Source: VAZQ01 sp963739175 (lineage in GTDB: Bacteria > Pseudomonadota > Alphaproteobacteria > Rhizobiales > Xanthobacteraceae). From it: a stretch of 64,000 nt of DNA. Where the stretch lies: the NCBI GenBank assembly GCA_963739175.1, contig CAVTZH010000011.1:124001-188000 (forward strand). Reading direction: 5' to 3'. The notes under the pieces are model-generated. The model was not told the DNA's origin. It searched no databases and saw only the letters and a program-made list of their open reading frames with translations. The first letter of the stretch is position 1. The number at the start of each line of letters is the position of its first letter. The translations under genes were made by a program, and so were the position numbers. This document shows, piece by piece, positions 37,623 through 46,117 of the stretch.

Positions 37623-40367
37623 ATGCGCATTGTTGTCGCCGTCATCGCGCTCGTAACGTGCGTGCATGCTGGATTGTGGAGTTTGCTCCACCGGCAATAC
37701 TCCAGCCCTGACTTCAACGGCCAGCTCGCCAGCGTTTCCTATTCGCCGTACACGCGCTCGCAGCATCCGGATAGTGGCGATCGCCCGACCGCCGAACAGA
37801 TCCGCGCCGACCTGCGGCTACTGAGCTCCTACACCCGCTCAATCCGTACCTATTCGTCGACCGGCGGACAGGAGTTGGTCCCTGGTATCGCGGCCGAGTT
37901 CGGACTCAAGGTCACGATCGGCATCTGGCTCGACCATGACAAAGCGCGCAACGAGCGCGAGATCGCCTCCGCGATCGCATTGGCGCGCCGGTACAGCAAC
38001 GTCAACGCTATCGTCGTCGGCAACGAAACGTCGCTGCGCCTCGAATTGCTTGGCAACGCGCGGGCCGTGGAGGCGCGGCGCGCGGCGCCCGAAATGGTGG
38101 GATTGACGCGCGAACAGCAGAACCACGAGCTGGCCAAACTCGCCGTTGCCGAGCTGATCCCCATCATTAAGCGCGTGAAGCGACAAAGCCCGGTGCCCGT
38201 CACCACCGGCGAAATCTGGACGGTCTGGATCGATCATCCCACGCTCGCTTCCGAAGTCGATTTCATCGCCGCGCATATCCTGCCTTACTGGGACGGCCTC
38301 AATCTCACGCAGGCGGTCGATGAAACCATCAGGGCATACGACAAGCTGCGCGGTGCTCACGAGGGTAAGCGCATCGTAATCGCGGAGTTCGGCTGGCCGA
38401 GCGGCGGCTACAATATGCAGCGCGCCGCCCCGGGCCGGATCGAACAAGCGCTGGTGATCCGCGATTTCCTGTCGCGCGCCGAAGCCTATGGCATCGACTA
38501 CAACATCATCGAGGCGATCGATCAGCCCTGGAAGACCAACGAAGGCGGCGTCGGCGCCTATTGGGGAATGTTCGACGCGGCGCGTCATGCGAAGTTCGCT
38601 TGGACCGGTCCGGTCAGCGATCCCGATCACTGGAAGGTTGCCGGCCTCGCTTTGCTGCTCGGCCTCTTGTTCTCTCTGACAATTCTTGCCAAGCCGCACG
38701 CGACCGCCGGCGAAGCGCTCACCCTGGCCGTCGCTACCAACATGGTCGGCGCCTGGTGCGCGGTCGTATTCGCCTTCTGGAACGGACATTATTTTGTGCC
38801 CGGCGCGGCGTTCGCGCTCGGCTTCGGCATTCTGCTCCTGATCCCGCTGGTGCTGATCGCGCTCGCGCGCATCGAGGAGATCGCGGCGATTGCCTTCGGC
38901 CGCGGCCCGCGCCGGCTGATCGCCGCGCCTGCGGCCCCCGTCGAGGGTTATGCGCCGAAGGTGTCGGTGCACATCCCGGCGCACAACGAGCCGCCGGAGA
39001 TGCTCAAGCTGACGCTCGACGCGGTCGCGCGCCTCGAATATCCGAATTTCGAGTGCGTGGTGGTGATCAACAACACGCCCGATCCGGCGTATTGGCAGCC
39101 GATCGAAGAGCACTGCCGCACGCTCGGCGAGCGCTTCAAGTTCATCAATGTCGACAATCTCGACGGCTACAAGGCCGGTGCGCTTCGGCTTGCGCTCACC
39201 CACACCGCCGACGACGCCGAGATCATCGGCGTCATCGACGCCGACTACGTCGTGCGTCCGGACTGGCTGAAGGACCTGGTGCCGTATTTCGCCGATCAGA
39301 AGGTCGGCATGATCCAGTCGCCGCAGGATCATCGCGACGGCGAACGCTCGATCATGCACAGCGCCATGAACGGCGAATATGCCGGCTTCTTCGACATCGG
39401 CATGGTCCAGCGCAACGAGGCGAACGCCATCATCGTGCACGGCACCATGTGCCTGATCCGGCGCACCGCGATTGCCGGTGCCGGCAGCTGGTCGAGCCGC
39501 ACGATCGTCGAAGATACCGACCTCGGCCTGACGTTGCTGGAGCAAGGCTGGCAGGTGCACTACACCAACCGCCGCTACGGCCACGGGCTGCTGCCCGACA
39601 CGTACGAGGCCTACAAGAAGCAGCGCCACCGCTGGGCCTATGGCGGCTTCCAGATCCTGCGGCACCATTGGCACCATTTGCTGCCGCGCGCACGCACCCT
39701 GACGCGCGACCAGAAGCGCGAATACGCGCTCGGCTGGCTCAACTGGCTCGGCGCGGAATCGCTCGGCGTCGTGGTCGCGATCCTCAATCTCATCTGGGTG
39801 CCGGTGATCGTGTACATGGACATCGCGATCCCGGACAAGATCCTGACCATCCCGATCCTGGCGGCGTTCGTCGTGTCGCTCGCGCATTTCGTCACGCTCT
39901 ATCGGTTGCGCGTGTCGATCCCGCTCGGCCAGATGGTCGGCGCGGTCGTCGCCGCGATGTCGGTGCAATGGGCGGTGGCGCGCGCCATCGGCTACGGCAT
40001 CTGGAAGGAAAGCATCCCGTTCACCCGCACCGCCAAGGGCGGCAAGACCGGCCGCGGTCCCGAGTTCGCGGCGTTCTGGGAGGCGGTGCTGGCGGTTCTG
40101 CTGCTCGCAGGCGCCGTGCTGGTGGTCGTCAACAACCCCAAGCAGATCACCGAGCTCAACATCTTCGCGGCGGTGCTGGTGGTGCAGAGCCTGCCATTCA
40201 TCGCGGCGGTGGTGATCGCGGCGCTCGAAGGCTCGCGCTTCAACGAATTCGCCTACTGGCGCGGCGTCGAGGCCAAGGTCGCGGAAACCCTGCCCCGTCC
40301 CGCCGCCGCTGCCGCGGAAGCGCCGGCCCCGGTCCCGACCGAGAACCGGATCGAAGCCGCCCAGTAA
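37623..40367 (+). CDS. ndvB: NdvB-like beta-glucan synthase: GH17 plus GT2 domains
   Basis: A 914-residue inner-membrane protein of about 102 kDa. The start ATG 37623 gives a membrane anchor (MRIVVAVIALVTCVHAGLW). Residues about 30-340 form a GH17-like domain with both catalytic glutamates (VVGNETS, E135; IAEFGWPSGG, E255). Then come membrane helices, a family 2 glycosyltransferase (IPAHNEPPEML, GVIDADYVV, EDTDLGLTLLEQGW, KKQRHRW) and more helices. This matches Bradyrhizobium NdvB, which makes periplasmic cyclic beta-(1,3)(1,6)-glucan used in osmoadaptation and nodulation. The GH17 part probably acts as a transglycosylase. Confidence 0.82.
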   Translation: MRIVVAVIALVTCVHAGLWSLLHRQYSSPDFNGQLASVSYSPYTRSQHPDSGDRPTAEQIRADLRLLSSYTRSIRTYSSTGGQELVPGIAAEFGLKVTIGIWLDHDKARNEREIASAIALARRYSNVNAIVVGNETSLRLELLGNARAVEARRAAPEMVGLTREQQNHELAKLAVAELIPIIKRVKRQSPVPVTTGEIWTVWIDHPTLASEVDFIAAHILPYWDGLNLTQAVDETIRAYDKLRGAHEGKRIVIAEFGWPSGGYNMQRAAPGRIEQALVIRDFLSRAEAYGIDYNIIEAIDQPWKTNEGGVGAYWGMFDAARHAKFAWTGPVSDPDHWKVAGLALLLGLLFSLTILAKPHATAGEALTLAVATNMVGAWCAVVFAFWNGHYFVPGAAFALGFGILLLIPLVLIALARIEEIAAIAFGRGPRRLIAAPAAPVEGYAPKVSVHIPAHNEPPEMLKLTLDAVARLEYPNFECVVVINNTPDPAYWQPIEEHCRTLGERFKFINVDNLDGYKAGALRLALTHTADDAEIIGVIDADYVVRPDWLKDLVPYFADQKVGMIQSPQDHRDGERSIMHSAMNGEYAGFFDIGMVQRNEANAIIVHGTMCLIRRTAIAGAGSWSSRTIVEDTDLGLTLLEQGWQVHYTNRRYGHGLLPDTYEAYKKQRHRWAYGGFQILRHHWHHLLPRARTLTRDQKREYALGWLNWLGAESLGVVVAILNLIWVPVIVYMDIAIPDKILTIPILAAFVVSLAHFVTLYRLRVSIPLGQMVGAVVAAMSVQWAVARAIGYGIWKESIPFTRTAKGGKTGRGPEFAAFWEAVLAVLLLAGAVLVVVNNPKQITELNIFAAVLVVQSLPFIAAVVIAALEGSRFNEFAYWRGVEAKVAETLPRPAAAAAEAPAPVPTENRIEAAQ

Positions 40368-40454
40368 GACAATCGCCGGACGTTGCTACGACGTCTGCAA
40401 CGGTTGTTGCCACGCGTATCAATGCGTTAGAGTCGCGGGGCAACGAGGTCTCGC

Positions 40455-41216
40455 ATGTTTGGGGTGCTGTCGCGCCTGCCCGCCTCCATCGGCCAACCCC
40501 TGATCAGCGCCGCCGTTGGAACGCACCGGTGGTGCGGGGCACATCTGGCGGCCATGCGTATCGCGCGCGCCAATCGGCTTACCAGTGCGACTCACTCTCC
40601 GCCTTTTGTTGATGGCGACCACCAGCGCATCGCAACGGCTCGTCGAGGCAGGATGCGCCGTTCTGACCTGATTAATCTGGGCGTCGACGGCTATCTTTGG
40701 CCCGTGGAGGCCGCAAAGCTCTACGAGCTTGCCTATGGCTGCACGGGCGATGTGCTCGAAATCGGCACCTATCGCGGACTTTCAGCCTACGTGCTGTCGA
40801 CCGCGCTCACCAATCGAGGTTCGGGCGAGCTGCACACCTGCGACATCGATGAATTGTCGTCGGTATTTGCACGCCGGGCGTTGCGTTGGCACAGAGGCCG
40901 CCATTGCATTCGCTTTCACGTAGACGATGCCTGCGCCTTCCTGGATCGTCAGGTCCAGCGTCGCCAGCAATATGGCTTCATCTTCGTCGATCACGATCAC
41001 CGCTACGAGCCGACGCGCGCTGTTGCCGAGCGGGTGCCGCAACTTCTTGCTCTAGGCGGCAGCGTGATGTTCCACGATTACCGCGACTTGGATGCAGTCA
41101 ATCCGGCTCACCCTGACAAAGTCGGCCCGGCTGTTGATCACACCATCATGGCCGACGCTCGCTTCACGTTCTGCGGCGTGACGGGAAGCAGCGGGGTGTT
41201 CCGACGGGTCGACTAA
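40455..41216 (+). CDS. Class I SAM-dependent methyltransferase-like protein
   Basis: A 253-residue protein. Residues about 90-240 form a Rossmann-type methyltransferase domain of the Methyltransf_24 kind: GDVLEIGTYRGLSAYVLS (SAM-binding), HTCDIDELS, a histidine-rich acid loop VDHDHRYEPTRAV, and GGSVMFHDYRDLDAVNP. The first 70 residues are basic and poorly conserved, so the true start may be downstream. Such domains often occur near polysaccharide genes, consistent with the ndvB-like gene 87 bases upstream. The substrate is unknown. Confidence 0.72.
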   Translation: MFGVLSRLPASIGQPLISAAVGTHRWCGAHLAAMRIARANRLTSATHSPPFVDGDHQRIATARRGRMRRSDLINLGVDGYLWPVEAAKLYELAYGCTGDVLEIGTYRGLSAYVLSTALTNRGSGELHTCDIDELSSVFARRALRWHRGRHCIRFHVDDACAFLDRQVQRRQQYGFIFVDHDHRYEPTRAVAERVPQLLALGGSVMFHDYRDLDAVNPAHPDKVGPAVDHTIMADARFTFCGVTGSSGVFRRVD

Positions 41217-41266
41217 TCGCGTCGAAGAGTCGCCACACGGCGCGGCATCGTGTATCGAAGGCCGCC

Positions 41267-41524
41267 ATGACAAAAACCCTTAAGACTGCCCCCGAACTCG
41301 AGCGTTACGTCCTCAACGAACTCCGCAGCTGCTCCGCCTGTACTCCCATCAGCGCCGTCACGGTGACCGAGGCGACACGGCCAGATTCCAATTGGGAGGT
41401 CTCGCACATCAATGCCGCCGGCGGCACCGTTCCCGCCGTGTGTGCGCAACTCTGTGATGACGCTGTGGCGCGGCTGCGCGAACGCTACGACCTTGTCATC
41501 GAAATCGAGCCGGAAGAGCTTTAG
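41267..41524 (+). CDS. Conserved small protein of unknown function
   Basis: An 85-residue acidic soluble protein starting at ATG 41267. It has two cysteine pairs (CSAC and QLC), a DSNWEVSHINAAGG strand-loop and an acidic C-terminus (IEIEPEEL). I do not recognise a family. Composition and the clean start/stop make a real gene likely. It lies 51 bases after the methyltransferase gene and 123 before the SPFH gene. Confidence 0.55.
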   Translation: MTKTLKTAPELERYVLNELRSCSACTPISAVTVTEATRPDSNWEVSHINAAGGTVPAVCAQLCDDAVARLRERYDLVIEIEPEEL

Positions 41525-41647
41525 TCACATAGCCAAGGCATACCATCCGCGACGGCCCCACATCGTCGCGATAGGCGCTATGATGGTCCGCTGGCGCAAT
41601 GTCCATGCGCTGCGCAATGGCCACGTCAACCACGAGGTGCGGGATCC

Positions 41648-42535
41648 ATGACCAGCCAATCGTCGTCGTCGCTCAATGCCAATCGGGAATATGTGGCGCA
41701 GACCTTCAGCGGCTATCTCATGCTCTTGCTGCTGCTGGTCGTCGTGATTGTCGGCATCGTCGCGGTCGCTTCCGCAAGGCCCGCCGGAGTTGCCGTCACA
41801 ATCCTCTGCGGGCTTCTCTTCATTCTGGTCGCGAAGGGATTCTACATGCTGCAGCCGAACCAGGCAGCGGCGCTGACGCTGTTCGGGAGCTACAAGGGCA
41901 CCGACCGCACGGCCGGCTTGCGCTGGGTGTGGCCATGGATCGGCAAGACCAAGGTCTCGGCTCGCGCCAACAACATCATCTCCGAGATGATCAAGGTCAA
42001 CGATCTGCGCGGCAACCCCATCGAGATCGCGGCACAGGTGGTCTGGCGCGTGACCGATACCGCGCAAGCGCTGTTCGATGTCGACGACTACAGGGCCTTC
42101 GTCAGGGTCCAGATCGAGGCCGCGGTGCGTACGATCGGATCGCATTACCCGTATGACGACTTCGAGCACAAGGAAGTTACGCTGCGGGGCAACAATGAGC
42201 AGATCAAAACGGAGCTTCGGACGGAATTGATCAACCGGCTGCAGGTTGCCGGCATCACGGTCGATGAATGCGGATTCACTCATCTCGCCTACGCTTCGGA
42301 GATCGCGGGCGCGATGCTGCGGCGCCAACAGGCGCAAGCGGTGGTGGCGGCGCGCGTGACGCTGGTCGAGGGCGCAGTCGGAATGGTGGAGATGGCGCTC
42401 GATATGTTGTCGAAAAAGAACATTGTCGATCTCGACGTCGATCGCCGCAGCGCGCTGGTCTCGAACCTGATGGTGGTGCTGTGCAGCGAGCGCGACACGC
42501 AGCCCGTCGTCAACGCCGGCGCGCGCGGGCAATGA
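41648..42535 (+). CDS. SPFH/band-7 domain membrane protein
   Basis: A 295-residue protein with two N-terminal membrane helices (SGYLMLLLLLVVVIVGIVAVAS and GVAVTILCGLLFILVAKGF) followed by the SPFH/prohibitin-type domain (YMLQPNQAAALTLFGSYKGTDRTAGLRWVWPW, NPIEIAAQVVWRVTDTAQALFDVDDY). A helical C-terminus (GAMLRRQQAQAVVAARVTLVEGAVGMV) ends in VDLDVDRRSALVSNLMVVLCSE. Members form membrane microdomain scaffolds or protease regulators. A small Arc-like DNA-binding gene often follows this family, but none is seen here. Confidence 0.88.
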   Translation: MTSQSSSSLNANREYVAQTFSGYLMLLLLLVVVIVGIVAVASARPAGVAVTILCGLLFILVAKGFYMLQPNQAAALTLFGSYKGTDRTAGLRWVWPWIGKTKVSARANNIISEMIKVNDLRGNPIEIAAQVVWRVTDTAQALFDVDDYRAFVRVQIEAAVRTIGSHYPYDDFEHKEVTLRGNNEQIKTELRTELINRLQVAGITVDECGFTHLAYASEIAGAMLRRQQAQAVVAARVTLVEGAVGMVEMALDMLSKKNIVDLDVDRRSALVSNLMVVLCSERDTQPVVNAGARGQ

Positions 42536-42633
42536 GGAGCGGTCGCTGTCCGGCCATCAGCCCCCGCTTGATGATCGGCTACCACTTCTCGACCTCGGCC
42601 CAAGAATGACATATTTCAGCAGTCGCTGAGCAC

Positions 42634-43806
42634 TTATGCCGGCAGCGCGTTCTCAACCAGCTTCACCCAATACGACGTTCCGATCGGGATCACGTCATCG
42701 TTGAAGTTGTAGGCGGGATGGTGAAGCCCGGCACTGTCGCCGTTGCCGACGAAGATGAAGGCGCCCGGCCGCGATTCCAGCATGAACGAGAAGTCCTCCG
42801 CGCCCATGACCGGCGGCACCGCGGTGTCGACCTTGTTGTCGCCGACGACCTGCCCGGCCACGGACGCGGCAAAGCCGGTTTGCCGCTCGTGGTTCTTGAG
42901 CACCGGGTAGTTGCGCCGGTAGCTCACGGTCGCCTTGGCGCCATGCAGCTTGGCGACGCCCTCGACCACCTCCTTGAGGCGGCGTTCGAGCAAGTCCTGC
43001 ACCACGGGCGTCAGGCTGCGCGCGGTGCCGTTGAGCTGCGCGGTCTGCGGGATCACGTTGTCGGCATTGCCGGCATGGAACATGCAAATCGAAATCACCG
43101 CCGAATGCAGTGGGTCGACATTGCGCGACACGATCGACTGCAGGGCGTTGACGATCTGGGAGCCGACCAGCACGGTGTCGATCGAGAGATGCGGGCGCGC
43201 CGCATGGCCGCCGACGCCCTCGATATCAATGGTGAGATGATCGGCCGCCGCCATGATCGGGCCGGAGCGGATCGCGAACTCGCCGACCGGCAGGCCCGGG
43301 TAGTTGTGCATCCCGTAGACTTCGCCGATCCCGAACCGGTCCATCATGCCGTCCTGGACCATGGCCTTGCCGCCGGCGCCGCCCTCCTCCGCCGGCTGGA
43401 AGATGACGACCGCGGTGCCGGCAAAATTTCGCGTCTCGGCGAGATAGCGCGCCGCGCCGAGCAGCATCGCGGTGTGGCCGTCATGGCCGCAGGCGTGCAT
43501 CTTGCCGGGCGTCGTCGATTTGTACGGCAGGTTGGTCGCTTCCATGATCGGCAGGGCGTCCATGTCGGCGCGCAGCCCGATCGTCTTGATCTCCCCGGTG
43601 GCCGGCTTGTTGCCGCGGATCACACCGACGACGCCGGTCCTGCCGATGCCGGTGACCACCTCGTCGCAGCCGAAGCTCTTGAGCTTCTCCGCCACCGAGG
43701 CCGCGGTCCGGTGCACGTCGTACAGCAGTTCCGGATGCGCGTGAAAATCGTGGCGCCACTCCGTGATGTCGCCGTGCAGGGCCGCAATGCGGTTGACGAT
43801 CGGCAT
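42634..43806 (-). CDS. M20-family amidohydrolase, hippurate hydrolase-like
   Basis: A 390-residue cytoplasmic metallopeptidase of the M20D/HipO group that cleaves N-acyl amino acids. Metal and catalytic motifs are present: GLRADMDALPI, HACGHDGHTAML (about 103-114), FQPAEEGGAGGKAMV, a dimerisation domain with GVGGHAARPH, and the late PPVMGAEDFSFM. The length is standard. The exact substrate cannot be told. The gene is monocistronic, starting at ATG 43806 with a GGAGCATC ribosome-binding region. Confidence 0.88.
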   Translation of the reverse strand: MPIVNRIAALHGDITEWRHDFHAHPELLYDVHRTAASVAEKLKSFGCDEVVTGIGRTGVVGVIRGNKPATGEIKTIGLRADMDALPIMEATNLPYKSTTPGKMHACGHDGHTAMLLGAARYLAETRNFAGTAVVIFQPAEEGGAGGKAMVQDGMMDRFGIGEVYGMHNYPGLPVGEFAIRSGPIMAAADHLTIDIEGVGGHAARPHLSIDTVLVGSQIVNALQSIVSRNVDPLHSAVISICMFHAGNADNVIPQTAQLNGTARSLTPVVQDLLERRLKEVVEGVAKLHGAKATVSYRRNYPVLKNHERQTGFAASVAGQVVGDNKVDTAVPPVMGAEDFSFMLESRPGAFIFVGNGDSAGLHHPAYNFNDDVIPIGTSYWVKLVENALPA

Positions 43807-43910
43807 GGGTGATGCTCCTTTGGACCCCGGCGGACACGTGACGTTTCCGGAAAGATAGGCATGCCGGCTGGATTTTGACAGGACATTCCTGCGCCACTGT
43901 GGCCGGCCTA

Positions 43911-43939
43911 TTGACCGTGCGCGGCGCGCCCCCTACACA
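43911..43939 (+). promoter_or_regulatory. Sigma-70-like promoter for tRNA-Lys
   Basis: TTGACC (43911-43916), a 17-base spacer, and TACACA (43934-43939), with the tRNA starting 52 bases downstream. Confidence 0.5.
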
Positions 43940-43990
43940 CGCGCCCACGGCGGCTTGCGATGCCTTCCGGTTCGGCCGCCCCCGTCAGGC

Positions 43991-44065
43991 GGGCCCATAG
44001 CTCAGCGGTAGAGCAACTGACTTTTAATCAGTAGGTCGATGGTTCGATCCCATCTGGGCTCACCA
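43991..44065 (+). tRNA. tRNA-Lys (anticodon TTT)
   Basis: A full cloverleaf of 75 bases including encoded CCA. The acceptor GGGCCCA pairs with TGGGCTC (one G-T), the anticodon loop is CTTTTAA with TTT, and the T-arm reads GGTTCGATCC. Confidence 0.95.
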
Positions 44066-44162
44066 ATTTCTGGAAATGGTGATGTGCGTTTTTGCCTCCT
44101 CGCGGGCGATCTTCTTGGTGCTATCATCGTTCGGCCGGACGCGCACCTGACAAGGAGGTGGC

Positions 44163-44577
44163 ATGCTCGCAAACAATTTCATGGCCCCATCGGCGCTCGG
44201 ACTGTCCGATGTGGAATTCGAAGTCGCTGTTGAAGGTGCTCGGCATGCTCGAGCGCGGTGAGATTGCCGAAGAGCAATTCACGATGCGCCGCGTGCAGCA
44301 TCCCTGCCGGACGCCGGCCTGCCTGTGCGGCTGGGCCAATCACATCTCCGGCGGACGGGCGTTCCCGCTCCAGGAGAAACCCGGCGCGACGATCTTTTCC
44401 TCGCCGACCTACGGGCCATACTGGAGAGGGATGCCGCGTTCGCTGCGCGAGCTCTTCGGCTATGGCGGCCGTCCGACCGATCCGGTCTACCTGGCAAGCC
44501 CGTCGCAGGCGGCGATGGCGCTGCGCAGCTACCTCACCCGCGGCGAGGCGCGCTGGGCGGAGGCGCTGTCGGGTTAG
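44163..44577 (+). CDS. Unknown protein between two tRNA genes, probable frameshift
   Basis: The start ATG 44163 follows a near-ideal ribosome-binding site, AAGGAGGTG at 44153-44161, but that frame closes after 32 codons. Removing one base near 44218 joins it to the long frame that contains LLKVLGMLERGEIAEEQF and gives 137 residues (MLANNFMAPSALGLSDVE then KSLLKVLG). Without correction, ATG 44209 is the next start. The body has CRTPACLCGWANHISGG (three cysteines, zinc-like spacing), YGPYWRGMPRSLRELFGYGG and an Ala/Arg-rich tail. No family recognised. It lies between tRNA-Lys and tRNA-His. Confidence 0.55.
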
Positions 44578-44621
44578 CGGAGCAGCCAGCAACCACGCCG
44601 TGCTGCCGAATTCGCCGAATA

Positions 44622-44637
44622 TGTGATCCTCATCACA
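44622..44637. promoter_or_regulatory. CRP-type palindrome upstream of tRNA-His
   Basis: TGTGA-TCCTCA-TCACA is an exact match to the CRP/FNR-superfamily CRP half-site pattern TGTGA-N6-TCACA, centred about 46 bases upstream of the mature tRNA-His, near the -41.5 activator position if transcription starts a few bases ahead of the tRNA. It could instead be chance. Confidence 0.4.
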
Positions 44638-44675
44638 GCCGCCGGGCCTTGGTCGGCCTACTAACGGACATCTGT

Positions 44676-44752
44676 GCAGCTGTAGCTCAGTTGGTTAGAG
44701 CGCCGGTCTGTGGAACCGGAGGTCGGTGGTTCGAACCCACCCAGCTGTACCA
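44676..44752 (+). tRNA. tRNA-His (anticodon GTG), alphaproteobacterial type
   Basis: A full cloverleaf of 77 bases with encoded CCA. The acceptor GCAGCTG pairs with CAGCTGT and the anticodon loop is CTGTGGA. The discriminator is A73 and position 72 is T, so the usual G-1:C73 identity pair is absent, as known for alphaproteobacterial tRNA-His. Confidence 0.95.
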
Positions 44753-44902
44753 TCCCTTCTGCGCCCAGCTTCCCCGCATGCGAGACCAGCATCCGTTGCA
44801 CGCCTGCCGCGCGTGGCGCCTGATTCCGAAGGCTTCGCCCAATTTTGAAATTCCGGCGAAAGTCACTAGAACAACGCGGAAATCGCTGGTCCGGGAGCTC
44901 AG

Positions 44903-46084
44903 ATGGCGGCACAAAACCAGGAACCGTTCCTGATCGCAGGCGGCGGCATTGGCGGGCTGGCTGCGGCCTATGCGCTGGCGCGCAAGGGCTTCCCGGTGCG
45001 GGTGCTCGAGCAGGCGCCGGAGTTCAAGGAGATCGGCGCCGGCATCCAGCTCGGCCCCAACATCTTCCGCGCCCTCGACAAGATCGGTCTGCGCGACGCG
45101 GTGCTCGCCGACGCCCATCGCCCGCCGGCAATGGAAATGCGCTGCGCGCTGTCGGGCGATCTGGTCACGCGCATTCCGCTCGAAGACAAGCGCTTCCTCG
45201 ATCGTTTCCAACATCCCTACGCCGTCACTCATCGTGCCGACATCCACGGCGCCATCCTCAACGCCTGTCTCAACAACAGCCACGTGACGCTCGAAACACA
45301 GCAGACCGTCGAAACCTTCGAGCAGGACGCCGACGGCGTCACCGCGGTCCTGCAATCCGGCGAGCGGGTCCGCGGCCGCGCGCTGATCGGCTGCGACGGC
45401 ATGTGGTCGAAAATCCGCGACAACATCGTGGGTGACGGCAAGCCGCGGGTCTCGGGCCATATCGCCTACCGCGCCGTGCTCAAGAAGGACGAGGTTCCGG
45501 GTGATCTGTGGCGGCCGGACGTGATCCTGTGGGCGGGGCCGCGCACGCACTTCGTGCACTATCCGCTGCGCCGCGGAGAGCTCTACAATCTGGTCGCGGT
45601 CTTCCACTCCGACCGCTACGAAGAAGGCTGGGACGCCAAGGCCGACGCGGATTTGCTTTGGGCGCACTTCAAGGGGCAGCGGCCCGAAGTGCTGCGCATG
45701 CTCGAGCGCATCGAGACCTGGCGCATGTGGGTGCTGTGCGACCGCGAGCCGGTCAAGGAATGGTCGAAAGGGCGCGTCGCGCTGCTCGGCGATGCCGCGC
45801 ATCCGATGCTGCAATATCTCGCGCAGGGCGCGGCGATGGCGACCGAGGATGCGGTCGCCCTTGCCGAGAAGGTCGCCGAACGACCTGACGACCTGCCGGC
45901 GGCATTCGAGGCGTATTGGCGGCACCGCTATCTGCGCACCGCCCGCGTGCAGATCATGGCGCGCGTCTATGGCGACTTCTATCACGCACGCGGGCCGGCG
46001 GCGGAATTGCGCAACCAGATGCTCGGCGGGCGCACGCCGGAGCAGTCCTTCGACGGGATTGCCTGGCTCTATGACGGCATGTGA
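44903..46084 (+). CDS. FAD-dependent aromatic hydroxylase, 3-hydroxybenzoate 6-monooxygenase-like
   Basis: A 393-residue group A flavin monooxygenase. It has the N-terminal AGGGIGGLAAAYALARKG motif at about 12-29, EIGAGIQLGPN, a mid DG motif (LIGCDGMWSKIR) and the C-terminal GDAAHPMLQYLAQGAAMATEDA. The MLQYLAQGA stretch resembles 3-hydroxybenzoate 6-hydroxylase and salicylate hydroxylase enzymes, so the likely role is para- or ipso-hydroxylation of a phenolic acid; the exact substrate is uncertain. The next gene, an alcohol dehydrogenase, starts within about 35 bases. Confidence 0.8.
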   Translation: MAAQNQEPFLIAGGGIGGLAAAYALARKGFPVRVLEQAPEFKEIGAGIQLGPNIFRALDKIGLRDAVLADAHRPPAMEMRCALSGDLVTRIPLEDKRFLDRFQHPYAVTHRADIHGAILNACLNNSHVTLETQQTVETFEQDADGVTAVLQSGERVRGRALIGCDGMWSKIRDNIVGDGKPRVSGHIAYRAVLKKDEVPGDLWRPDVILWAGPRTHFVHYPLRRGELYNLVAVFHSDRYEEGWDAKADADLLWAHFKGQRPEVLRMLERIETWRMWVLCDREPVKEWSKGRVALLGDAAHPMLQYLAQGAAMATEDAVALAEKVAERPDDLPAAFEAYWRHRYLRTARVQIMARVYGDFYHARGPAAELRNQMLGGRTPEQSFDGIAWLYDGM

Positions 46085-46117
46085 GTCTTGTCGGCATCTC
46101 TTGTGAAAGGCTTGTCC

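Noticed and set aside
37839..39968. 709-codon minus-strand frame opposite the ndvB-like gene
   Set aside because: Shadow of the GH17/GT2 coding frame; Arg/Asp/His-rich without membrane segments or motifs.
40380..40425. Terminator after the ndvB-like gene
   Set aside because: Only a six-bp CGTTGC/GCAACG stem and no T-run follow, too weak to call.
43991..44752. Genomic island integrated at tRNA-Lys or tRNA-His
   Set aside because: No integrase, no repeated tRNA 3' end and only one short gene lies between the tRNAs.
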